Origin: a virus
Length of the DNA: 64,000 bases
Strand: one strand, 5' to 3'
IMG/VR virus record: IMGVR_UViG_3300023175_001370
Coordinates: 26,396 to 90,395 of that record
Made by a program: the position numbers and the translations under genes. Positions 7,943-15,208 of this stretch are shown one piece after another. Every line of letters starts with the position of its first letter. Within the stretch, counting starts at the first letter, position 1. Below the pieces are notes generated by a model. The model saw nothing but the letters and a program-made list of their open reading frames with translations, had not been told where the DNA came from and searched no databases.

Positions 7943-7967
7943 CTTTTACTTACAAATAGAGTAGCAT
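7939..7967 (+). promoter_or_regulatory. probable weak sigma70-type promoter upstream of the FEN-like nuclease
   Basis: CTTGACT, with TTGACT at 7939-7944, is followed after 17 bases by TAGCAT at 7962-7967, in the only short gap (7943-7993) of this gene run. The -35 shares the CTTGAC start of the stronger promoters further on. The -10 matches poorly, so the call is moderate. A GAGG site at 7984-7987 serves the gene at 7994. Confidence 0.4.
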
Positions 7968-7993
7968 AGAATCAACTAATATAGAGGACTATT

Positions 7994-8995
7994 ATGGCTA
8001 CATTCATTCTTGTTGATAGTTTCAACATGTATCATCGTGCGAAACACGTTGGTATGCGCGGCGCAGATATCGATATGAAAATCGGACTAGCATTTCATAT
8101 TATGATGTCTAGCGTTAAAATGTGTTATCAGAAGTTTAACGCAGACCACGCAGTGTTTTGTTTAGAAGGCCGTTCATGGCGTAAAGACTATTACACTCCA
8201 TACAAAGCACAACGTAAACTAGCACAGCAGGCAAAATCTGTACGTGAGCAAGAAGAAGACGCTATCATGTTTGATGCGTATGACAACATGGTTGAGTTCT
8301 TGTCAGAGAAGACTAATGTAACTATGTTGCGTAATCCTAATGCAGAAGCAGATGATATGATTGCTCTATTCATTGCTTCACACCCCGACGATAATCACAT
8401 CATTGTATCAAGCGATAGTGATTATCAACAACTTATCTCAGAGAACGTGACTATCTATGATGGTGTACAAAACCGTATCATCAACAAAGATGGTTTCTTT
8501 AAAGACGATAAGCATATGACGCCCATCAAAGATAAGAAGACTAAAGAAGTTCTTCCTGCTCCTGATCCACAGTGGTTATTGTTTGAAAAGTGTATTCGTG
8601 GTGACACATCAGATAACATCTTTTCCGCATACCCTGGATGTCGTAAGAAAGGCACTAAAAATAAAGTAGGTATGATTGAAGCGTATGAAGATAGAACTAC
8701 AGGTGGCTTTAATTGGAATAATTTTATGCTACAGCGTTGGACTGATCATAACGGCGAAGAACATGTTGTAAGAGAAGACTATGAGCGCAATCGCACTCTT
8801 ATTGACTTAACAGCGCAGCCCGAAGAACTAAAAGTATCATTCATCGAAACTATTGCAGAAGCAAGTAAGCCGAAGAATATTCAAGGTGTAGGCATTAACT
8901 TCCTTAAATGGTGTGGGTATTGGGATCTACAGAACTTAGCAAAAGCACCTGATGAAATGGCTGCTATTCTAAACAAAGGTTATCCACATGGATAA
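7994..8995 (+). CDS. rnh: 5'-3' exonuclease / RNase H, FEN-1-like
   Basis: A 333-residue PIN-like nuclease matching T4 RNase H and the 5' exonuclease family. The first acidic ligand is in ILVDSFNMYHRAK (Asp8); FCLEGRSWRKDYYTPYKAQRK gives the basic Arg/Lys helix; NAEADDMIALF and IIVSSDSDYQQLIS carry the remaining metal-binding Asp residues; the helix-hairpin-helix-like CIRGDTSDNIFSAYPGC follows. The length agrees with T4 Rnh (305). It removes RNA primers from lagging-strand fragments. It has its own weak promoter and overlaps the next gene by 8 bases. Confidence 0.88.
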   Translation: MATFILVDSFNMYHRAKHVGMRGADIDMKIGLAFHIMMSSVKMCYQKFNADHAVFCLEGRSWRKDYYTPYKAQRKLAQQAKSVREQEEDAIMFDAYDNMVEFLSEKTNVTMLRNPNAEADDMIALFIASHPDDNHIIVSSDSDYQQLISENVTIYDGVQNRIINKDGFFKDDKHMTPIKDKKTKEVLPAPDPQWLLFEKCIRGDTSDNIFSAYPGCRKKGTKNKVGMIEAYEDRTTGGFNWNNFMLQRWTDHNGEEHVVREDYERNRTLIDLTAQPEELKVSFIETIAEASKPKNIQGVGINFLKWCGYWDLQNLAKAPDEMAAILNKGYPHG

Positions 8996-9623
8996 ATGGC
9001 ATGATTTTAAAGAGTTTTATAATCATTTAATCAGAGAAGTATATCACGAACCTGATAGCTTTTTAACTACAGATGTTGTAGATAAAATGTTACCGGGATT
9101 TCTTAAACTCTTACCAAAAGATGCTAGTATACTTGATTTAGGATGCGGTGCGGGATATGCACTAACTAAAATGCGAGAGTTAGGGTATGAAAACGTAGAA
9201 GGACTTACATTAGATCCACAAGACACTAAGATAGTAGAAGAACGTGGATTTAAGGTAAATAACTTAGATTTCAACTTTACTGGTTGGGAAAACAAATGGG
9301 ATGCTGTTTGGATGCGACATGTTTTAGAGCATTCACCTTTCCCATTTTTTACTATATACCAATTAAATAAAATGATGAAAATTGGTGGAATAATTTATAT
9401 TGAAATGCCAAAGCCAGGTACAGATAGAAATTTAGAACACTGGCCAAATCATTACTCTATTATGGGTAGAGAAATGTATTTGAGTCTATTTAAAAGATGT
9501 GGGTTTGAATACGGTGAAGGTGCAGAAATAGATTTAGAGTTAAATCTACCCGAAGACAAAAAAGCAAAAGAAACATATGATTGGTATCTATTTCAAAAAA
9601 CAAAGGATATAGTTATTGAGTGA
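8988..9623 (+). CDS. class I SAM-dependent methyltransferase
   Basis: A 211-residue methyltransferase of the Methyltransf_23/UbiE-like type. SILDLGCGAGYALTKMRELGYENVEGLTLDP contains motif I (residues about 41-50) and the acidic end of strand 2; DAVWMRHVLEHSPFPF is the post-motif strand; GGIIYIEMPKPG is motif III. The substrate is unknown. It overlaps both neighbours, sitting between the FEN-like nuclease and a HAD phosphatase. Enzymes of this type in phage glycan loci often O-methylate sugars, but nothing here fixes the substrate. Confidence 0.75.
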   Translation: MDKWHDFKEFYNHLIREVYHEPDSFLTTDVVDKMLPGFLKLLPKDASILDLGCGAGYALTKMRELGYENVEGLTLDPQDTKIVEERGFKVNNLDFNFTGWENKWDAVWMRHVLEHSPFPFFTIYQLNKMMKIGGIIYIEMPKPGTDRNLEHWPNHYSIMGREMYLSLFKRCGFEYGEGAEIDLELNLPEDKKAKETYDWYLFQKTKDIVIE

Positions 9624-10371
9624 AGAAGTATATATATTTGATGTTGACGGTACATTAACTCCTAGTCGTGGACAAATGGATTCAGAATTTAAAAAGGTGT
9701 TTTTAGAATTCTGTAGTAAAAACGAAGTGTATCTGGCAACTGGCAGTGATGCTCCTAAAACTATTGAACAAGTTGGAGATGATGTATTTAATGCTGTAGC
9801 ACGTTCATACAACTGTTCAGGTAATTCTGTATGGGAAAAGGGCGTTAACATATATAATAATGACTGGAAACTTCCTGAACGTCCATGGAAATACTTAGAA
9901 AGTGTTCTGATGTACAATCGCTTTATGCCTAAGACAGGATGGCATTTTGATGAACGTCCAGGACTACTAAACTTTTCTATCGTAGGGCGCAAAGCAAAAC
10001 CACACCAGCGCAAAGCATATGTAGAATATGATATTCAAAACAAAGACAGAGAGACTATAGCAAGAGAATTCAATACTGAATTTTCAGAAGAATATAATGT
10101 AGTCGCCCAAGTAGCAGGAGAAACTGGTCTTGATATCATGCCTATAGGAAAGGGCAAACAACAAATCTTAAATGATTTCTCTGAAGATACAAAGATACTC
10201 TTTGTGGGAGATAAAACAATGGAGGGCGGAAACGATTATGATATCGCAAAAGCAGTTAAAGCACGTTCTCCGGGCGGTAATTCATTCGCATACGGTAATG
10301 GAAAAGTATATCAAGTAGACTCATGGGAAGATACTAGATATATTATAGAAAAATGTACACAATCGAAATAG
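9616..10371 (+). CDS. HAD-superfamily phosphatase, phosphomannomutase-like (type IIB)
   Basis: A 251-residue HAD protein with a TTG start at 9616 overlapping the methyltransferase stop. Motif I is IFDVDGTLT (Asp9, Asp11), motif II includes LATGSD, and the C-terminal part has GKGKQQILNDF and LFVGDKTMEGGNDYDI. The GDKTxxGGNDxE form is characteristic of eukaryotic-type phosphomannomutases and related sugar phosphatases. The cap (FDERPGLLNFSIVGRKA) matches the PMM pattern SxxNVSxxGRxx. It could isomerise mannose phosphate or hydrolyse a sugar phosphate, which would fit the glycosyltransferases in this genome. Confidence 0.78.
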   Translation: MSEEVYIFDVDGTLTPSRGQMDSEFKKVFLEFCSKNEVYLATGSDAPKTIEQVGDDVFNAVARSYNCSGNSVWEKGVNIYNNDWKLPERPWKYLESVLMYNRFMPKTGWHFDERPGLLNFSIVGRKAKPHQRKAYVEYDIQNKDRETIAREFNTEFSEEYNVVAQVAGETGLDIMPIGKGKQQILNDFSEDTKILFVGDKTMEGGNDYDIAKAVKARSPGGNSFAYGNGKVYQVDSWEDTRYIIEKCTQSK

Positions 10372-10832
10372 TAAAAGATAAATTTTGGATACTTGAAGAT
10401 TCAGGGATAAAACTTGGTATTATACGTAAGACCAGGTCTTCTGACTTTGAAGTTATCACTAAGGATGCTGGCATAGAGACAGTTACCCAGGATGCTCTTA
10501 CTTCAAAGTATGGAAGTAAGATACTAGAATCTAAAAAAGTAAAGAAAATAGAAAGTGTAGATTACGGGAAAGATATAGATGAAGTTGAAGGATACCCTAG
10601 CAAACACCGTTCATATAATAAATCCACAGATGAAAAAGGTATACCAGTATACACAAAAACAGAAAAATCAAAAGTTGTTTATGCTGCTGGCTATTACGGT
10701 CTTGCTTTTCCTGGTGCTGGATGGAAGAATGCCTATTGTGTAAAGCGTGAAACACTTGATAACTATGAGTATATAGGTCCGTTTAAAACAAAAACGCACT
10801 TAGAAGCAGAAATATCTAGGATATCGAAATGA
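10353..10832 (+). CDS. hypothetical phage protein
   Basis: A 159-residue protein of unknown function overlapping the HAD gene by 19 bases and the next gene by 4. It opens YTIEIVKDKFWILEDSGIKLGIIR, a run of beta strands with alternating charged and hydrophobic residues, then a Lys-rich middle (residues 60-105). The C-terminal part has AAGYYGLAFPGAGWKNAYCVKRETL and ends in a helix. No catalytic or metal motif is apparent. Confidence 0.65.
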   Translation: MYTIEIVKDKFWILEDSGIKLGIIRKTRSSDFEVITKDAGIETVTQDALTSKYGSKILESKKVKKIESVDYGKDIDEVEGYPSKHRSYNKSTDEKGIPVYTKTEKSKVVYAAGYYGLAFPGAGWKNAYCVKRETLDNYEYIGPFKTKTHLEAEISRISK

Positions 10833-11017
10833 GCTACGCAAGTATAAAAAATTTCTTAACACAAGTAAATCGTGCTTCAGTTAAAAAAGAAGCACAACTA
10901 CGTATGAACATAGAAGACGCTGTTAAATTACAGACCGAACTAACAATGCTATTACTTGAGTTGAAAGAGGCTAATAAAGAGCCTGATGATATAACATATG
11001 ATGGAGGAAAATTCTAA
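10829..11017 (+). CDS. small helical hypothetical protein
   Basis: A 62-residue protein, helical by composition, with a leucine-rich segment around residues 31-50. It starts at an ATGA overlap with the preceding gene and its stop shares a base with the next ATG. No family recognised; the regular overlaps support it being translated. Confidence 0.6.
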   Translation: MSYASIKNFLTQVNRASVKKEAQLRMNIEDAVKLQTELTMLLLELKEANKEPDDITYDGGKF

Positions 11018-11298
11018 TGTTAGACTACGCAGCAGTAATGGTTGTTGGACATTTTGTAGTGTCTGTATTTCAAGTACCACTTGGACAACCAGTGTGGCAG
11101 TTTATCCCACACAAATCAATGGAAGAATGCCGTGAAGAAGTTCAATACAATATTCTACCACAAGAGGGTTACCCATTAAGTTTAGAGTACAAAATGTACA
11201 AAACAGCACAATGTGTAACACGTGAAGAATTCTTATTACAAATGCAACGACAACAAGAAAAGCAACAACAAAAACAAGATGTTCCTGAAATAAAGTAA
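11017..11298 (+). CDS. small hypothetical protein, possibly exported
   Basis: A 93-residue protein with a hydrophobic N-terminus (residues 3-20, AAVMVVGHFVVSVFQV) that could be a signal or membrane segment without a positively charged start. Two cysteines (about residues 34 and 66) could form a disulfide after export, in an arrangement SMEECREE ... TAQCVTREE. The C-terminal 20 residues are nearly all Gln and Lys. Unknown function; GGAGG at 11003-11007 precedes the start. Confidence 0.6.
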   Translation: MLDYAAVMVVGHFVVSVFQVPLGQPVWQFIPHKSMEECREEVQYNILPQEGYPLSLEYKMYKTAQCVTREEFLLQMQRQQEKQQQKQDVPEIK

Positions 11299-11305
11299 TA
11301 AAAAG

Positions 11306-11335
11306 TATAAATACTAAATCAACATTTTGTTGATT
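11306..11335 (+). promoter_or_regulatory. T4-type late promoter with a 5'-leader stem-loop
   Basis: TATAAATA at 11306-11313 is an exact match to the T4 late promoter element. The predicted start (about 11319) lies in a 7-base inverted repeat, AATCAAC at 11317-11323 and GTTGATT at 11329-11335, which would leave a stem-loop at the very 5' end of the mRNA. AAGGAA before the ATG at 11352 is the ribosome-binding site. Confidence 0.6.
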
Positions 11336-11351
11336 AACAAGGAACATTTTA

Positions 11352-12218
11352 ATGAACTTTATAAAAAAAGCGGCTAATTTTCTTGCCGAAGCGATTAGAG
11401 GTTTATGGATATATAGACTTGTACGTTCAGTTATAAAAAATCCAATATATTTAATATTGGTAATTCTAGTTGGTGCCTTATCAGCAAATCAAATAAACAT
11501 ATACTATGATAAGTTTATTGTAGAATACAAACGATTGAACACAGAAAAGAAAGAAAAAGAAGAGAACCCATTAGATCATTTAAAGTTCGAAAAGATTGAC
11601 GATTTTCTATACACATTAACAGGTCAAGTTGGAGATGGCGATTGTGATAAAATATCACCACAAATGCCTGAAAACTTCACCCTTATACTAGAAAGCCCAG
11701 GAGGTAATCTAGCAGAAGGATCATGTCTAGCAGCACATATCAAACTACGTAATGTTGTTACTGTTGTACGTGATACACCTATTTTAAATTCAGAAGGTAA
11801 AGTTGTTTATACACCCGGTAAAGTGGGTGAAGAACTGGAGATAGACTACATGAAAGATAAGACAGTTTGTGCTTCAGCATGTGGTCTAATGTTTTTGGGA
11901 GGAGACAAAAGATATCTCATTGGTAATGTTTGGTTTGGTATTCACGGGCCCGGCACTCCAGAAGAGTTTATCAGTAGAATGCACCCTAGACAAGCAGAGT
12001 CAGGTGCATATAGAACAGCATCAAATTTACTTGGACTATTGGAAAGTTTAGGGGTAAAAGACCCACAAGTAAGAAAACTGTTCATACAAATTCCCAATCA
12101 AACTATGTATTGGCTACATCCTAGAGATTTCAACTCTAAACCAGGACTTATCGAATTAGCCACTAATTATAATAATTTTTGGGGATTGACTACAGCAAAC
12201 CCAGTGGGTGGATTATAA
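11352..12218 (+). CDS. membrane-anchored ClpP/crotonase-fold protein (COG3904-type)
   Basis: A 288-residue protein with an N-terminal membrane helix (residues about 32-47) and a soluble domain resembling predicted periplasmic ClpP-fold proteins. ESPGGNLAEGSCLAAHI (about residues 114-130) matches the oxyanion-loop strand; TVCASACGLMFLGGDKR (171-187) has the SerAC nucleophile region (Ser175); His198 in WFGIHGP is the candidate catalytic base. The family is known in alphaproteobacteria, and its substrate is not established. It lies 18 bases before the SbmA/BacA-like gene behind a late promoter, so the two envelope proteins are likely expressed together. Confidence 0.65.
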   Translation: MNFIKKAANFLAEAIRGLWIYRLVRSVIKNPIYLILVILVGALSANQINIYYDKFIVEYKRLNTEKKEKEENPLDHLKFEKIDDFLYTLTGQVGDGDCDKISPQMPENFTLILESPGGNLAEGSCLAAHIKLRNVVTVVRDTPILNSEGKVVYTPGKVGEELEIDYMKDKTVCASACGLMFLGGDKRYLIGNVWFGIHGPGTPEEFISRMHPRQAESGAYRTASNLLGLLESLGVKDPQVRKLFIQIPNQTMYWLHPRDFNSKPGLIELATNYNNFWGLTTANPVGGL

Positions 12219-12236
12219 TTAGCGGAGGATTAAAAA

Positions 12237-13271
12237 ATGCTAAAGAGTTTCTTTTGGACACCCAAGTATGTCCTATACGCTTGGCTAATGTTAGCTTGGC
12301 TACTTTTTATAGGTTGGTATAATGTTCAAATACTAGTTTATTATAACGCATGGAACCGTGAGTTCTATGATGCTATTCAAACTCTACAAGAAGAAAGATT
12401 TTGGGATCTATTTTGGGGATTCAATATTGCACGTTTATGGGATTTTATAACATTCGGTATGGATGAAAAAACAACAGTACCTAGTTTCTTAGAAATATTA
12501 ATTATATATGTACCAATGGCAACATATGCTACTTGGCAAACACAGCGTTATACATTTGCTTGGCGTGAAGCTAATACACACTACTATTTGGAACGTTGGG
12601 AGAAATCAACAGCGAAGATTGAAGGTGGTTCACAGCGTATTCAAGAAGACTTAATGATTTTCGGTAAGACACTACAATCATTATTTACGGGTTTTGTAAA
12701 CAAGATATTCATTCTTGCTGCGTTTATTCCAGTACTATGGCAATTGAGTGAAGGTCTACCTATCTGGAACGGACAGATTATTCCAGGTTTTCTAGTATGG
12801 GCAGCACTAACATTAAGTATCGGTGGCACTCTGCTATCATTCTTACTAGGTATTAAACTACCAGGCCTGGAATACAAAAACCAAGTTGTAGAAGCGAAGT
12901 TTCGTAAGAAACTAGTACACAGTGAAGATGATTTTAAAGAGCGCATGACCGAAGACTTGTTCCCAATGTTTGCATCAGTTAAGCGTAACTACTATCGTCT
13001 GTTCAACTACTATATGGGCTTTGGTGTATGGCAAACAGGCTTCTCACTGATTGCTGGTAACGTTGCTATTATTGTTCTAGCACCAAGTTACTTTGCTCAG
13101 TTAATTACGTTTGGTGTTCTTATTCAGGTGCTTAACGCATTCGGTAGAGTTGAGGGTGCGCTGACATACTTCATTGATAGATGGACAACAATTGTTGACT
13201 TCCAATCAGTTATTAAACGTCTGCGTGAATTCAATAAAGTATTAGACGAAGCAGAAGCACAAGAAGCATAA
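12237..13271 (+). CDS. sbmA/bacA-like: SbmA/BacA-family peptide transporter
   Basis: A 344-residue polytopic membrane protein with about six to seven helices. It shares several SbmA/BacA blocks: AWNREFYDAIQTL, TFAWREANTHYYLERWEKS, IEGGSQRIQEDLMIFGKTL, GIKLPGLEYKNQVVEAKFRKKLV, VKRNYYRLFNYYM and LTYFIDRWTTIVDFQSVIKRLR. Host SbmA (406 residues) is longer, mainly at the N-terminus. The family imports proline-rich peptides, microcins and bleomycin-like compounds across the inner membrane by proton coupling, without an ATPase domain, as here. GGAGG precedes the ATG at 12237. A phage copy may alter peptide uptake of the infected cell. Confidence 0.88.
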   Translation: MLKSFFWTPKYVLYAWLMLAWLLFIGWYNVQILVYYNAWNREFYDAIQTLQEERFWDLFWGFNIARLWDFITFGMDEKTTVPSFLEILIIYVPMATYATWQTQRYTFAWREANTHYYLERWEKSTAKIEGGSQRIQEDLMIFGKTLQSLFTGFVNKIFILAAFIPVLWQLSEGLPIWNGQIIPGFLVWAALTLSIGGTLLSFLLGIKLPGLEYKNQVVEAKFRKKLVHSEDDFKERMTEDLFPMFASVKRNYYRLFNYYMGFGVWQTGFSLIAGNVAIIVLAPSYFAQLITFGVLIQVLNAFGRVEGALTYFIDRWTTIVDFQSVIKRLREFNKVLDEAEAQEA

Positions 13272-13290
13272 TATTAATGATGGCATTTTA

Positions 13291-13298
13291 GATAAATA
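13291..13298 (+). promoter_or_regulatory. T4-type late promoter
   Basis: GATAAATA at 13291-13298 lies in the 57-base gap before the tail-fibre-like gene at 13329; GGGAG at 13318-13322 is the ribosome-binding site. The position before a virion-type gene supports late transcription. Confidence 0.6.
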
Positions 13299-13328
13299 CA
13301 TATAACAGTTTGTATTTGGGAGACGATC

Positions 13329-14150
13329 ATGCCATCATATTCAATTCAATTTCGTAGAGGTACAGCTACAGACCACTCAGCATTTACTGGTGAGTTAGCA
13401 GAAATTACAATTGACATTACTAGTAACCGTGTTGTCTTACATGACGGCCAAACACCAGGCGGTATTCCACTTGCTAAAGTATCTGATTTGCCAATTGATG
13501 TTGGTGATTTGAGCGATGACTTATCGCATATTGCAGCGGCTAATACCCCTCCAGGTAATGATATTGTCTTTGCAGTTGAAAAGACTGGTGAAGGTGCAGT
13601 AGCAGGCACAGGTCCAAACGGTATAAGTACTGGTAATAACAGCCTTTACGCATACTTTGATAACTATAACTTTGCTGCTGTTAATAATGCACCACTATCA
13701 GAAGGTAAAAAATATTTTGAAGTACAGGGTATCTCTGCAGCCATGCAAATTAAATGGGGAATCGTAAGAGAAAATGGGTATGGTGATTTCGCTGGCGGTT
13801 ATGGTTGGCATTTAGAGTATGGTACTGGAAATTACATTTATCAAAAGGGGGGATATATATATTCTGCTTCATCCGGTAATATTTCAATGCTTACAAACTC
13901 TCTTGGTGGAGGAGGAGTTACTCAAATCGCATACGATACTTCAACTAGTGAAGTCTGGATGAAACACTCTACCGGATCTTGGTATCCAAGTGATCCAGGA
14001 GCAGGTGGATCAGGCATGTCTCTTCCTGGTTCTGGTAATATTAGATTTTTTGTAAGTTCAGACAATAATGATAATGGGTATGTCGAAGTTGTAACATTTG
14101 TAGGTAGTTCTATAACGGGGACTATACCTAATGGATTCAGTTCACATTAA
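13329..14150 (+). CDS. tail-fibre/virion surface-like protein
   Basis: A 273-residue protein. The N-terminus IQFRRGTATDHSAFTGELAEITIDI with VVLHDGQTPGGIPLAKVSDLP is the module found at the N-terminus of many phage tail-fibre and spike proteins (RRGTxxxxAxFxGExxEIxxD ... HDGxTxGG). The rest is Gly/Ser-rich beta structure; GKKYFEVQGISAAMQIKWGIVREN with later KHSTGSW and RFFVSSDN resembles a SPRY-like lectin sandwich. It is isolated from the other structural genes, which lie on the opposite strand at the right end, and is framed by a late promoter and a terminator. A role in receptor binding is inferred. Confidence 0.65.
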   Translation: MPSYSIQFRRGTATDHSAFTGELAEITIDITSNRVVLHDGQTPGGIPLAKVSDLPIDVGDLSDDLSHIAAANTPPGNDIVFAVEKTGEGAVAGTGPNGISTGNNSLYAYFDNYNFAAVNNAPLSEGKKYFEVQGISAAMQIKWGIVRENGYGDFAGGYGWHLEYGTGNYIYQKGGYIYSASSGNISMLTNSLGGGGVTQIAYDTSTSEVWMKHSTGSWYPSDPGAGGSGMSLPGSGNIRFFVSSDNNDNGYVEVVTFVGSSITGTIPNGFSSH

Positions 14151-14177
14151 AAAATTATTAGATAATTTAACAAAAAT

Positions 14178-14205
14178 AAAGGGCGCAAAAGCGTCCTTTT
14201 TCTTT
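14178..14205 (+). terminator. rho-independent terminator
   Basis: A 9-pair stem (AAAGGGCGC at 14178-14186 with GCGTCCTTT at 14191-14199, one G-U pair) with an AAAA loop is followed by TTCTTT. It closes the transcription unit of the tail-fibre-like gene 28 bases upstream. Confidence 0.85.
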
Positions 14206-14232
14206 GCAGTGACACTTTTTATGTACAAATAT

Positions 14233-14240
14233 GATAAATA
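14233..14240 (+). promoter_or_regulatory. T4-type late promoter
   Basis: GATAAATA at 14233-14240 directly after the terminator, 27 bases before the ATG at 14268, which has a strong AGGAGG at 14256-14261. Confidence 0.5.
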
Positions 14241-14267
14241 TATACAGAGTTAATAAGGAGGTTGAGA

Positions 14268-14558
14268 ATGGCAAGACCTAAACCAACCATAATTTTAGAA
14301 TATACAGATTCTAAAACATATAGAAGTGAACAAGTTCTGAAGGCGGAAGCAGTGTATGCTGTATTCTACAAAGGTGAGGCTATTAACTTGCGCTCCCTAA
14401 ACAGCCTTGTAAACTTCCCGGGACCTAAGTATAAGAAGTGTTCTTTTTCCAATCCCGGACACGCTATTAACTTAGCAGAAAGACTAAATGACTTATTCAA
14501 GTGTGATGACTTTGAAGTTTATATATTAACAAAAGGCGACAAACTAGATTTGAAATGA
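14268..14558 (+). CDS. hypothetical phage protein
   Basis: A 96-residue protein; the ATG at 14268 with AGGAGG 6 bases upstream is preferred to a TTG at 14262. It has a short strand-rich start (PTIILEYTDSKTYRSEQVLKAE), a basic middle with two cysteines-bearing segments (KKCSFSN, FKCDDF) and a mixed C-terminus. No recognised domain. The stop overlaps the next ATG as ATGA. Confidence 0.6.
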   Translation: MARPKPTIILEYTDSKTYRSEQVLKAEAVYAVFYKGEAINLRSLNSLVNFPGPKYKKCSFSNPGHAINLAERLNDLFKCDDFEVYILTKGDKLDLK

Positions 14559-14923
14559 CCAAGACTGAATTAATAAAGTATTTGAATGATAATACTAAAG
14601 GCAGGAAAGCTGGCAGGAAAGAGTTTAAAATAAACGATATCTTTATTAGTTCATCACAAAATAATAAAAACTTCAGACTAACACGTTTCGGAAAAGATGT
14701 ATTAGTAAAGCATTTCAGCGAATATGAAATCAAACTCGCAACTGAACTTAAGCAAGAAACAGGCAATCAAATAATGAACTTAGATAGATATATGGTTTCC
14801 CCATACTATCTGAGTCGTGGCAAACTAGTCATATTTGAAGAGTCACTAGCAGCAGAATTCATGCTATTAGGAAATGACTTTGACTTATGGATAGAAAATA
14901 AAAAATTCACTTCAAAAACTTGA
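14555..14923 (+). CDS. hypothetical phage protein
   Basis: A 122-residue basic protein coupled by ATGA to the upstream gene. Its N-terminus is Lys/Asn-rich (TKGRKAGRKEFKINDIF), followed by LTRFGKDVLVKHFSEYEIKLATEL and a MNLDRYMVSPYYLSRGKLVIFEESLAAEFML segment. The layout suggests a small winged-helix-like or helical fold, but there is no firm match. Its 3' end runs into the promoter at 14920. Confidence 0.6.
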   Translation: MTKTELIKYLNDNTKGRKAGRKEFKINDIFISSSQNNKNFRLTRFGKDVLVKHFSEYEIKLATELKQETGNQIMNLDRYMVSPYYLSRGKLVIFEESLAAEFMLLGNDFDLWIENKKFTSKT

Positions 14924-14948
14924 CATAACTTACGAATCACGTTATATT
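14920..14948 (+). promoter_or_regulatory. sigma70-type promoter of the CGAATC family
   Basis: TTGACA (14920-14925), 17-base spacer containing ACGAATCAC, TATATT (14943-14948), then AGTAATA and AGGAG. It drives the gene at 14973. See the other members at 15148, 44761, 46099 and 46808. Confidence 0.75.
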
Positions 14949-14972
14949 AATATAGTAATAAGGAGATAAGTT

Positions 14973-15158
14973 ATGGATAAAATCTACTTGATAATTGATA
15001 ACGCATCTAACAAGCTAGTCGCTAAAGAAAGCGATTACGGTAATGCTTGTGAGCTTGCTTGTGCCCTAGACGAAATCTCCTGGGATGAAAACGGACACGG
15101 TCGTAATCTTTCTATTATTTTAGAAAGCAGTTTTGATATTTCAAAACTTGACAACTAA
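14973..15158 (+). CDS. small hypothetical early-type protein
   Basis: A 61-residue acidic protein behind its own promoter and an AAGGAGA site. It begins KIYLIIDNASNKLVAKESDYG (a beta hairpin pattern) and then a helix ACELACALDEI with three cysteine/alanine repeats. Small proteins with strong private promoters are typical of early phage takeover genes; the function is unknown. Confidence 0.6.
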   Translation: MDKIYLIIDNASNKLVAKESDYGNACELACALDEISWDENGHGRNLSIILESSFDISKLDN

Positions 15159-15175
15159 GCGAATCGTGTTATACT
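15148..15175 (+). promoter_or_regulatory. sigma70-type promoter of the CGAATC family
   Basis: TTGACA (15148-15153), 16-base spacer with AGCGAATCGTG, TATACT (15170-15175), then AAGTAATCAATAGAGAGAAAGG before the ATG at 15209. It overlaps the last codons of the preceding small gene. Confidence 0.78.
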
Positions 15176-15208
15176 TATTAAGTAATCAATAGAGAGAAAG
15201 GTTCTCAA

